Assembly (NCBI GenBank): GCA_913059205.1
Contig: CAJXRM010000031.1
Location: forward strand, 1-32,000
DNA: 32,000 bases
Direction: 5' to 3'
Origin: an uncultured Flavobacteriales bacterium
GTDB lineage: Bacteria; Bacteroidota; Bacteroidia; Flavobacteriales_D; Crocinitomicaceae
This document shows, one piece after another, positions 17,001 to 24,818 of the stretch; positions within the stretch are counted from its first letter, which is position 1, and each line of letters begins with the position of its first letter. Below the pieces are notes generated by a model. The model saw nothing but the letters and a program-made list of their open reading frames with translations. It made no database searches and was not told where the DNA came from. Position numbers and translations under genes: made by a program.

Positions 17001-20000
17001 TACACAAAAATTTGTATCCATAACGTAGGCATCATACATTCCAGCCGCCAATCCTGTAAATGTAGGTGAAGTTTGATACGTTATTCCATCAATACTATAT
17101 TCATAAGTTCCAACACCACCTGTGACATTCGCTATCGTTACTGTTCCATCACTTCCGTTAAAGCAAGAAGTTTCAGTTGACGAAACGGTAAAGTCAATTT
17201 CATCGGGTTCATTAATTGTGAAAGGCAAGGTGAATATACATGCTCCATTATCTTGAATTGTTACAATATGACTTCCAAGTGGAACATCAAGAAAAATCCC
17301 ACTTCCCTGTGGCATACCATTATTATCTAGTTCAAAAGTAATTGGATTAATACCACTTGTATTAGTAACTTCTATGTATCCATCTGCGCTACCATAACAT
17401 AAAGCGTCGGTAATTTCTATAATAATTCCGTCCATCTCTATGTCGTTTACTCCATAAAAAGCTTGTGCTTGACAACCAAGAGCATCTGTTGCAACGAAAC
17501 TGTAAGCTCCAGCAAACAAATTAGTATATTCTCCTGTTGGTTGCTGAGGCCCGCCTTCCATACTATAAGTAAAAGGTCCATTTAGTCCATCTGCAGCCAC
17601 TTCGATTGCTCCATTATTGAAGCCACAAAATGAAGTTGCAGTATAAACGAGATCGATATTAAATGACGGTGGATTAGTTAAACTTTGAACAGCACTCACC
17701 TGACAACCATTCGCGTCCTGAACAAGGATAGTATTATTTCCTGCACACAATCCAGTTAGATTTAGACCAGGTTGAAGCGCTCCCCCATTTGCGGAGTACT
17801 GATAAGCTGGAGTCCCACCAGCCGCTGTTACGCTCACTTCTCCATTACAATCATCATGACAAATTGGATCTGTTAGAGCATAAGATGCTGTAAGTTGTGA
17901 TGGTTGAGTTACATTCACATTCAAATTCGTTAAACAACCATTATCATCTTGAACAACAACTCCTGCAACACCTGCACACAGATTACCTAATATATTCGAC
18001 GCGCTAAAAGTCGTACCGAAATTACTAGAATACAAGTAGGGAGGAGTTCCTCCAGACGCTGCAACGGTTATTGCACCATCGCATAAACCGAAGCAACTAA
18101 CGTGTTGAGTGGCTGGCACGAAAGTTAATTGATTAGGCTGCGAAATAGTAAAATCAACTTGGCCTTGACAACCAGACATATCCGTAATCACAACAGTGTA
18201 TGGACCAGCCGTTAATCCGTTAAAGAGATTCGAAGCGACACCCGGAGCTCCATTTAAGGAATAACTATATGGCCCTACTCCTCCTGTTGCATTAATAAGT
18301 GCACTACCATTGGCTCCTCCAAAACAAGTAACGTCATTAAAGTTCTCCAAAAAAGAAGAAACTTCGGAAACCGTTATTGTCATTTGATCTGCATCTGAAG
18401 GACAGGTCCCATTGTTTGTTGTTGTAAGCGTTAAAGTAACGGAACCTGCCGCTATTTCTGCAGCAGATAAAGTATACTCTAAACTTAAATCTGTAGCACT
18501 TGTACTATAAATACCTGATCCACCGGACCAAACACCAGTTGAAACACCAGTAACACTTCCATTGATTTGAACATTTGCAGAAATTGCTTCACAAACAGTC
18601 AAGTTAGGTCCTGCATCTGCTGTAATGGGGTCAACAAATTGAATTACATCAACATTATCGGTTCCATCAGGGCAGCCTGTAGCATCAGAAACTACTACAG
18701 AATAATTTCCGCCACTCACAACATTAATCGAGGGAGTAGTTTGTCCGTTGCTCCATAGGTAACTTAAAGGAGCTAATCCACCAACCACATTGGCAGTCAA
18801 AGTAACAAAAGGTTGTCCAAAACATAAGTAGGGTGTGTTGGGTGTTACATCTACAGTAATAATTGGAGCAACAGTTACTACCACTTGATCAGTAGCTTGA
18901 CAGCCATTGGCATCAGTGCCAATTACATTATATGTAACTATTCCCGGTGCTTGAACAAAAGGAACTCCATTTGTAACTCCATTATCCCAAACATAACTTG
19001 TAGCTCCAGCACCTGAAAGAGTAACGTTACCTGGTCCACAAATTTCTTGATCTGCTCCTGCAACAACAATTGGCAAACTATTTATTGTAAGCGGTATTAT
19101 GATATTATCTGAACAGCCATCTGTAGATTCTACATAAAGTTCAACATTGTAATTTCCCGGTGCGGCATAAAGGTGAGTCGGCGCCGTATACGTTCCAGAT
19201 GTTGCGGGAACAGCGCTAATCGTTCCGCTCGAGAGCGGCGTGCTTATTCCATCTCCAAAATTCCATTGATAACTACTAATTGTTCCTGGGAAAGGAATAG
19301 TTGATAGGTCTGTGAAATTTATTGGATCTCCAAGACAACCAGAAACCGTATTACTATTGAAGTTTGCATTTGGCGTTGGATTTTCAACTAAAACATAATC
19401 CAATAACAAACTACAACCTCCTCCTTGAAGTGGAGTTAATTGACATGAATAATTTCCTCCAGTGGTCACTGAAATCGATTGTGTAACAGCGCCTGTACTC
19501 CAAAGATAACTCTCAACTCCAGCGGGCGCTGTTAAGATGGATGTTTCACCAGTACAGATTGTATCTTGTGTTGCTGTTATAGCGTCTATCTGACACGAAG
19601 CATCAACATAAGCATAACCATAATGACCAGTCAAAGAACAATCTCCCGATGTAAATTCAATTGTCACGTTCTGCCCAATATATGCACTTAAGTTAGTAAA
19701 TACCGTTTCCCAATCCTTATATAAAACCGATCCAACCGATTGGTAATCTGCAGCACTTGATGCGTCAGCAATAACAGAGTATTCTCCACAGGGAATACCT
19801 GAACCTGAATCATCAAAAACACGAACAACAAAATAAGGTAATTCTTCAAGGTCGTGATTATTGGGCGATTGAAAAATAACTGCGTAACTATACTGAAAAA
19901 GGTAATTAGTTGCATCAACCAAAAATGTTTGCCTCATTCTAGCTCCTCGTGCCCCTGTTCCTGTACCATTTCCAAGTCTTACAGAAAAGTTTCCACCCAT

Positions 20001-20567
20001 CGGGTTTACCCTCGGTATACCTGTCACAGGATCATTACCTCCTCCCATAATAGTGTGATACGCACCTGGTCCCACGACGAACTCGCCCACATAACTGTAC
20101 GGAACCGAACCATCAACATTTCCTCTAGTCAACTCCCAACCAGAAAAATCACCTGTTTCAAAATCCATATTTACACAGGGTCCGTTCAATATCTTTGGTG
20201 TATTTGAAACAGGAGGCGGTGGTGGAAATGTTGTAATATCTTTAAGTTGTTGCGTTGCAGAAATAAAATCTAAATACTCATTTTGAAATTGAATATCTGA
20301 AATTACTTCGTTCGCATTCAGCCTATCTTTAATTCCCGCTTGAAATTCTTGATATTGTTCATCAATGAATTCCATTATAAATTGATTGTTATAATCGTTG
20401 ATTGTTAGTCCTAGGTCTTGTTCAAAAACAACCAACGGAATTGATCCAAAAAAATGTTCAATTTCATCGTGCGTATGATTATGAATTTCATTCTGAATTA
20501 CTTGTTGAGAATTTGATGCTATACTGAATAACAAAAACACTAAAGTAAGGCTTAAAGTAGTTTTCAT
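14052..20567 (-). CDS. Giant SprB-like surface adhesin with type-B T9SS C-terminal domain
   Basis: This is a 2171-residue secreted protein with a Sec signal peptide at residues 1-20. Residues about 130-330 resemble a jelly-roll carbohydrate-binding or lectin-like domain. A PKD domain (YQWNFGDG near 433-440) covers about 395-500, and Ig/PKD-like modules run to about 740. Thirteen SprB repeats of 77-83 residues start near 746, 823, 902, 980, 1056, 1134, 1212, 1290, 1368, 1446, 1523, 1602 and 1685; most open with a Cys-x-x-x-x-x-G pattern and end in a D-x-x-G-C turn. Further Ig/PKD-like modules follow to about 2075. Residues 2080-2171 (VPNTFTPDGDQYNN, then FNRWGELIFE and DGTYTW) form the gliding motility-associated domain that directs export by type IX secretion. 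It is probably a cell-surface adhesin for gliding or attachment. Confidence 0.93.
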   Translation of the reverse strand: MKTTLSLTLVFLLFSIASNSQQVIQNEIHNHTHDEIEHFFGSIPLVVFEQDLGLTINDYNNQFIMEFIDEQYQEFQAGIKDRLNANEVISDIQFQNEYLDFISATQQLKDITTFPPPPPVSNTPKILNGPCVNMDFETGDFSGWELTRGNVDGSVPYSYVGEFVVGPGAYHTIMGGGNDPVTGIPRVNPMGGNFSVRLGNGTGTGARGARMRQTFLVDATNYLFQYSYAVIFQSPNNHDLEELPYFVVRVFDDSGSGIPCGEYSVIADASSAADYQSVGSVLYKDWETVFTNLSAYIGQNVTIEFTSGDCSLTGHYGYAYVDASCQIDAITATQDTICTGETSILTAPAGVESYLWSTGAVTQSISVTTGGNYSCQLTPLQGGGCSLLLDYVLVENPTPNANFNSNTVSGCLGDPINFTDLSTIPFPGTISSYQWNFGDGISTPLSSGTISAVPATSGTYTAPTHLYAAPGNYNVELYVESTDGCSDNIIIPLTINSLPIVVAGADQEICGPGNVTLSGAGATSYVWDNGVTNGVPFVQAPGIVTYNVIGTDANGCQATDQVVVTVAPIITVDVTPNTPYLCFGQPFVTLTANVVGGLAPLSYLWSNGQTTPSINVVSGGNYSVVVSDATGCPDGTDNVDVIQFVDPITADAGPNLTVCEAISANVQINGSVTGVSTGVWSGGSGIYSTSATDLSLEYTLSAAEIAAGSVTLTLTTTNNGTCPSDADQMTITVSEVSSFLENFNDVTCFGGANGSALINATGGVGPYSYSLNGAPGVASNLFNGLTAGPYTVVITDMSGCQGQVDFTISQPNQLTFVPATQHVSCFGLCDGAITVAASGGTPPYLYSSNFGTTFSASNILGNLCAGVAGVVVQDDNGCLTNLNVNVTQPSQLTASYALTDPICHDDCNGEVSVTAAGGTPAYQYSANGGALQPGLNLTGLCAGNNTILVQDANGCQVSAVQSLTNPPSFNIDLVYTATSFCGFNNGAIEVAADGLNGPFTYSMEGGPQQPTGEYTNLFAGAYSFVATDALGCQAQAFYGVNDIEMDGIIIEITDALCYGSADGYIEVTNTSGINPITFELDNNGMPQGSGIFLDVPLGSHIVTIQDNGACIFTLPFTINEPDEIDFTVSSTETSCFNGSDGTVTIANVTGGVGTYEYSIDGITYQTSPTFTGLAAGMYDAYVMDTNFCVMSYPIEVFEPVPVSFDFLVNDLSCFENNSGVIQLAASGGNGGYTYSNNNGGSFQAVSTFFGLASGDYDIVVQDITGCTASGIVTVSEPPLLTSGYASVPVNCFGTCDGEISFAAAGGTPIYLYSVNNGVTFTVNPVTTGLCAGTYGLQVVDDNGCTITSSIDVTTPTQVNAFGISSPSTCGLPNGEINASAAGGIPGYTYSIDDITYVAGNIFGGLLTNSYTIYAMDMNGCIGSTDVIVDTEPSPVITGVASSNTSCNGVCDGEITITSTGGTGVIQYSIGGAYQLSNVFNGLCAGIYNLSVIDDNGCVTNASGPLEITEPTQLEFFTDLIDLSCYQNATGSIVFNASEGTPNYQYSIDNGISFSPNPIFDLLDAQTYDLVVVDANGCQVIGTETLTEPPLLLITDVNPTDAVCFGYCDGTASSTVQGGTVQFDYNYEWTQAGNPIGDEATIEDLCPNAYNLLVTDDNGCSHTLDFEIFEPVPMVIDSIHFTSPICFDACDGTIEVFASTAVSYSFYGGALLGPSSTIGNLCDGPYYIYVEDIDGCIAYDSTTVNMINPAELVVVAGPDTTICPGGSGFLTAEATGGTGTLTYHWDNGVNTQNQTVMPAIETLYIVTVEDEFGCFTTFEDTTVVSLYDALSILVSNDTIVCPGSPVSLNSQVLTGESPYFYDWSVQGTSISSDSSLLVTPSELTTYVIEITDFCTTLVDSVVVDTFFTPEVIFAADELNGCTPMTVTIESTIDPAIFGGNCAWEFSDGTVINGCGPITATFDELGCYSVTFTGTSIYGCALSGYGDDVFCVRPNPVANFLYSPDAPTFIDSYIEFTNISHDADYADWTFSGYGTSTEINPSILVSNSNTGDTIMACLLASTIYGCTDEICQPIVMIEPYLIYVPNTFTPDGDQYNNTFFPVFPPNYQLSGYSMLVFNRWGELIFESLDPEYGWDGTYNGILCQDGTYTWKISVTDGQRGEKYNYVGHINMIR

Positions 20568-20868
20568 AATGGAGAATTAATTGTAGTTTATATAGTCCAA
20601 ATATTAATAATTACTTTTTCGGTAATAGTAGAAGAAGTAGCATTAACGGTTGTTTTTAAATTTAACGAAACATTCCGAATTAGGTTGCTATTACTGAAAA
20701 CAATGGAATTCTGTGCAAAATATCATTCATCCACACAAATCACCTGTTGGTAGATTTAATCAATGTGTTCATCGGCTGATTTACTATGCACGAATAGAAA
20801 ATAATTTGAATTTAAATTATCAAAACAACGAATTACATGAATATTTCTTTAGTTTCATCGACTAAATA
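20568..20868. other. 301-base intergenic gap upstream of the giant adhesin
   Basis: The gap is AT-rich and non-coding. On the minus strand a sequence ending ATATTTGG about 30 bases before the adhesin ATG is only a partial match to TAnnTTTG. A short 5-bp inverted repeat (ATTAC/GTAAT) lies near 20610-20626. I see no convincing terminator for the PorP/SprF gene upstream. Confidence 0.4.
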
Positions 20869-22350
20869 TCAGTCCACACTAAAATATTCAAGTACCCAAA
20901 CTTTAGACGAATTCGTTTTAGAATATTCTTTGCGTTGGTTAATCGCTTCACGATCGTCAGTAGAGTAAAAAATAATTACGTAATAAAAATGATTCGTTTT
21001 ATTCAACAATAAGTAGGCATTTTCAACTCCCCCATTTTTAGTTGCTTCTAGGTGATTTATAGCATTTGATCTACTTGAGAATACACCATTAATTACGTAA
21101 TAACCTGAAGGAGCTCTACTATTCTGCAGGTCAACAAAATTGTAACCTGCTGAACGGATAATTTTTTCATCTTCTGGTATATTTTCTACTTCGGGGGTAA
21201 AACTTGTTTCCAATGAGTCTTCCGCAGCTATTTGATTTAACGTTTTTCTGTAGGATTCAACTTCCGATATAAGGTCCTTATTTTGGTTAAGCAACAATTG
21301 ATACAACAAATTTAGACGAGCTAAAGAATCCTCCAACATTAAATTTCGTTCGATTAATTGAAGTTCACTATTACTAATAACCTTTTCAAGATTATTGTGT
21401 GATTGATTCAATTCTTCAGTTTGCATTTCCAATTCTGCAATTCTATTCTTATACTTATCGTTATTAAATGTATATCCCAACATTATCTCATGATTTACGC
21501 CTGATCTAAAAGCATTTAAAGAGCCTACGATATATTCATAAGAATATCCTATTTGAAATCCATTCAAGACCTTGACACCTGCATTCATCTCAACGGCATA
21601 ATCAGATTTATAACCAACAGCTAACCATGCCCATTTACTATGATCTGCTTGAAGTAGAACATCATACTGTAGTTTCAATCCGGGTAAATAGCGCAACATG
21701 ACATTTGGCGTTATGCTCCATACTTTATCCTTTGTTAGAGATATAGGCTGCGAAATATTGAGCATATAATGTCTTTCCAACTGATAAAATCCTCTCGGGT
21801 CTTCCGTGCCATATTTTACTTTGTTCCCAATTAATTGGGGAATAGAAACTCCTATTCTCAATGTTTTCCATGTATATAGTAATCCAAATGTTCCATTGTA
21901 AGTTAACTTGTTGCGACTCAATTCTTGTAAAAATGGATCATCGGTCATTTCCACATTAATTGCCGAGGCGTCTAACTGATTATCTAAAAAGCCCGCTTGA
22001 ATTCCTAAACGAAAGGAATGATCGTTATTAACTTTCAATAAGTACGAATAACTAAGACCGGCACCTAACTGTTGTTGAATACCCTGAGTTTGATAAGCTG
22101 CACTCAGTCCGAAACCATGTTTGCCGTCTTTTATTGCCCCATCTACGGTTAGATAATTATTAATGACTCCACCATCAAAAGAAGAATTTCTACTATTTCT
22201 AACTAAAAATGCACTTACATTTTCCTTATATCCAGTATATCCCGGATTATAAATAAAAGGGTTCACAAAATGGTGATTATAAAATGGTATTTGTTGCGAA
22301 AAACTAAAGTTCGTCAAAAACAATATGAAAAACAGTACAACTTTATTCAT
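20869..22350 (-). CDS. PorP/SprF-family outer membrane protein with coiled-coil and SPOR-like C-terminus
   Basis: The 493-residue protein has a signal peptide at 1-18. A PorP/SprF beta-barrel region follows at about 19-300, opening QQIPFYNHHFVNPFIYNPGYTG, the family hallmark, with alternating-strand segments up to HEIMLGYTF. Residues 301-375 are rich in Glu, Leu, Asn and Gln in heptad-like order, a predicted coiled coil. After an acidic linker, residues about 415-488 (GYYVINGVFSSRSNAINHLE, then FYYVIIFYS) resemble a SPOR domain, which binds peptidoglycan. In Flavobacterium johnsoniae, SprF is needed to export SprB, so this protein is probably the partner of one or both adjacent type-B cargo proteins. 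Its start overlaps the upstream adhesin gene by 8 bases. The C-terminal extension is not part of a minimal SprF. Confidence 0.87.
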   Translation of the reverse strand: MNKVVLFFILFLTNFSFSQQIPFYNHHFVNPFIYNPGYTGYKENVSAFLVRNSRNSSFDGGVINNYLTVDGAIKDGKHGFGLSAAYQTQGIQQQLGAGLSYSYLLKVNNDHSFRLGIQAGFLDNQLDASAINVEMTDDPFLQELSRNKLTYNGTFGLLYTWKTLRIGVSIPQLIGNKVKYGTEDPRGFYQLERHYMLNISQPISLTKDKVWSITPNVMLRYLPGLKLQYDVLLQADHSKWAWLAVGYKSDYAVEMNAGVKVLNGFQIGYSYEYIVGSLNAFRSGVNHEIMLGYTFNNDKYKNRIAELEMQTEELNQSHNNLEKVISNSELQLIERNLMLEDSLARLNLLYQLLLNQNKDLISEVESYRKTLNQIAAEDSLETSFTPEVENIPEDEKIIRSAGYNFVDLQNSRAPSGYYVINGVFSSRSNAINHLEATKNGGVENAYLLLNKTNHFYYVIIFYSTDDREAINQRKEYSKTNSSKVWVLEYFSVD

Positions 22351-24556
22351 TACCTAAAATTGTTAAATTTCCTTTATACAGTTCATCTACATCCTTTATT
22401 TTAACTATATAATGATATGTTCCGTTCGGCAATTTATTGCCCCTGAAGGTCGCATCCCAATCGTTTTGATAATCCAAATTTTTATAAATCTCCTGTCCAT
22501 AAATATTAAATACATGTACCTCAGTCTCAGGAAAATCTTCAATTCCGGTAATCAACCAAAAGTCATTATAACCATCTCCGTTTGGTGTGACTACGTTTCT
22601 AATATTTATTGACGGTTCTATATATGGGATAACCGTTATTGTAATGTTATCAGAAGCTGTGCAGCCTTGAGGTGTTGTAACCTCATATAAATAGGTAGTT
22701 GTGATATTTGGCCATACAAATGGATTCGAAACCGAAGAATCCGAAATATTAAACACAGGTGACCACATTACACTTGATCCTGCAGATCCAAACAACTGGA
22801 TTGTATCAAACTCCGTTATGGTAACATCTACTCCAGCATCAACAATTGGCAAAGGGTTCACTGTAATTTCCAGCAAATTTGTAGTATCTTCAACACAGCC
22901 TTGATTCTGGACAATTACGCGGTATGACGTAGTGACGACGGGTGAAACAGTTTGACCTAACGTATCACTAGCAATGGTATTCCAAACAACAAGGTCTTCT
23001 GATGATTCCCAAAATAAACCTGTTCCGATACTTCCAAGAGTTGCCAAATCAACTGATTCTCCTTCACAAATAGTTGAAGCAAAACCTAAAATTCCGGCAT
23101 CTGTATCCTGCCAAATAGTTATGATTGCCGTATCTGAATATACATCAGGACAGGCATAACCTTCAATAAATACTCGGTACCAAACAGTATCCGTCAAATT
23201 CACGAATATCAAACTATCATTTATTCCGCTTGCCGGAATCCACGAAATTCCGTTATTGTTAGATTGTTCCCATGAAATGTTTGATCCCTGATAATTAACA
23301 AGAACAAGTGTATCAGTAGCATCAATTTCGCATAAAGTCATCGAGTTATTTATATTACCACCGACAACAAGATTATCAACAGTTATTTGCACCGTATCCG
23401 AATACTGATCAGGACAAACTCCATTTTGAAGGTGCACGCGATAATATGTTGTAGTTGTAAGCGGTGAAGAATCGTGATCGCCATCAAACTCTCCAAGTGG
23501 TGTCCAAATTGCCAAATCTTCAGATGATTCCCAATCCAATACATTACCAAAATAACCGAGCAAGGTCAAAGAAACTGTATTTCCTTCACAAATTGTTGCG
23601 TCTGACATCAAGTTACCAGCAACCGTAACCCCATCAATGGAAATAACCGCAGTGTCCGAATAAACATCAGCGCATGCGCCTCCTTCAATTTGAGCACGGT
23701 ACCACGTTTCAGTTGTCAAACCACTATACATATGCGAGGTTGTTGTATTTGCAATCGGATTCCAAATCGCTCCTCCATCGTCAGAATATTCCCAAAAATT
23801 AATCGATCCTGAAGAGCCGACAAGGTTTAAAGTACCAGAAGCGCTAGTTTCGCAATGCGTAGTTGAAGAATTTATTGTGCCTCCTACAGGTTGCGGATCA
23901 ACCGTAATTGAAGCTATTCCCGATGTATCATCTAGACAAAAACCACCTTCGAGAATAACTCGATATTGAGTCGACGTTGTTAAATTATTATACGAATGAT
24001 TTGTCGTCGTATTCACAATATTTGTCCAACTAAATCCAGCATTCTCAGAGTACTGCCAGTTAGAAATAGAACCATTTGTCCAGCCGACTAAATTCAATAT
24101 GTCCGAATTAATTCCAGAGCATACAACAGCATCATTCGTTACATTTCCAGGAACAATTATGCAATCATTTTGAACTATCCAATTGAGTGTATCATTCAGT
24201 GGATTAGGGTCAGTTGCTAAATTAACCCATACTTTAACTGCATGAGGTCCACATGCAGAAAGGTTTGCGTTGGTTCCAAATGTGAAATTCCAAGTTGCAC
24301 CAGAGGCAAGATTTACACCCAACAATTCTGAAGTTGTGGGGCCAGCATCGATTGTATAACTCACGGTTATGGAATTTGAAGGAATAAAAGAACCTGAATT
24401 GTTGTTAATTAAAACATTCACCAGTTCAGAATTACTCAGTACGCATCCACTATTAGGCGAGAAATGATTCTGAAGCCATACATCTTGAGAATAAGACAAT
24501 TGACTAATGAAAATCATTAACACAATTTGAAGTAGTTTCGATTTAAGCACTTTCAC
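22343..24556 (-). CDS. Repeat-containing surface protein with gliding-type T9SS C-terminal domain
   Basis: The 737-residue secreted protein has a signal peptide at 1-23. A CARDB/Ig-like region follows at about 25-130 (ELVNVLINNNSG and ITVSYTID). Five tandem modules of about 85 residues start near 136, 224, 310, 397 and 485. Each has an aromatic-Glu/Gln-Ser core such as WQYSENAG, WEYSDDGG or WESSEDL, and ends with YRV-x-x-x-x-G-x-C before a D-x-x-S turn. A sixth Ig-like module lies at about 569-645. Residues 650-737 (VVTPNGDGYNDFW, FNIYGQEIY, LPNGTYHY) are the gliding motility-associated C-terminal domain for type IX secretion. It is the first gene of the set and overlaps the PorP/SprF gene by 8 bases, implying a cargo/partner pair. 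Confidence 0.9.
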   Translation of the reverse strand: MKVLKSKLLQIVLMIFISQLSYSQDVWLQNHFSPNSGCVLSNSELVNVLINNNSGSFIPSNSITVSYTIDAGPTTSELLGVNLASGATWNFTFGTNANLSACGPHAVKVWVNLATDPNPLNDTLNWIVQNDCIIVPGNVTNDAVVCSGINSDILNLVGWTNGSISNWQYSENAGFSWTNIVNTTTNHSYNNLTTSTQYRVILEGGFCLDDTSGIASITVDPQPVGGTINSSTTHCETSASGTLNLVGSSGSINFWEYSDDGGAIWNPIANTTTSHMYSGLTTETWYRAQIEGGACADVYSDTAVISIDGVTVAGNLMSDATICEGNTVSLTLLGYFGNVLDWESSEDLAIWTPLGEFDGDHDSSPLTTTTYYRVHLQNGVCPDQYSDTVQITVDNLVVGGNINNSMTLCEIDATDTLVLVNYQGSNISWEQSNNNGISWIPASGINDSLIFVNLTDTVWYRVFIEGYACPDVYSDTAIITIWQDTDAGILGFASTICEGESVDLATLGSIGTGLFWESSEDLVVWNTIASDTLGQTVSPVVTTSYRVIVQNQGCVEDTTNLLEITVNPLPIVDAGVDVTITEFDTIQLFGSAGSSVMWSPVFNISDSSVSNPFVWPNITTTYLYEVTTPQGCTASDNITITVIPYIEPSINIRNVVTPNGDGYNDFWLITGIEDFPETEVHVFNIYGQEIYKNLDYQNDWDATFRGNKLPNGTYHYIVKIKDVDELYKGNLTILGNE

Positions 24557-24758
24557 AAATTTTGAATTTCAATGCTAGTTAAGTAGCGTATTAAATTAAA
24601 TGTAACAAAATAATATTAACGAACCTAATGTCGTGCGTTTAATATGTTTCATCTTGTACAAAGAAAAGAAAACGAAAATTTCCAAAAACTAAAAAATAGA
24701 ATGGATTTAATTGTGAATCTTCCAAGTGATTCTACAACAGAAATGAACTACTAAAAAT

Positions 24759-24796
24759 AAAAAAACCCGACTTTCCTTGGATTGGAGAAGTCGGGT
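24759..24796 (-). terminator. Terminator of the TonB receptor gene
   Basis: A 9-bp perfect stem (ACCCGACTT at 24765-24773 with AAGTCGGGT at 24788-24796) is followed on the minus strand by seven T. It lies 22 bases past the receptor stop codon and separates this operon from the surface-protein block. Confidence 0.85.
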
Positions 24797-24818
24797 CAGA
24801 TTTATTAATAAATATATT

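Noticed and set aside
16712-20207. Plus-strand open frames of 63-117 codons (for example 16712-16909, 18567-18758, 19854-20207)
   Set aside because: They are antisense to the adhesin, have low-complexity translations without recognisable domains, and follow from the codon bias of the real gene.
14052-20567. CRISPR-like or DNA-level tandem repeat inside the giant gene
   Set aside because: Units are about 230 bases, strongly diverged at DNA level and in one continuous frame; they are protein repeats.
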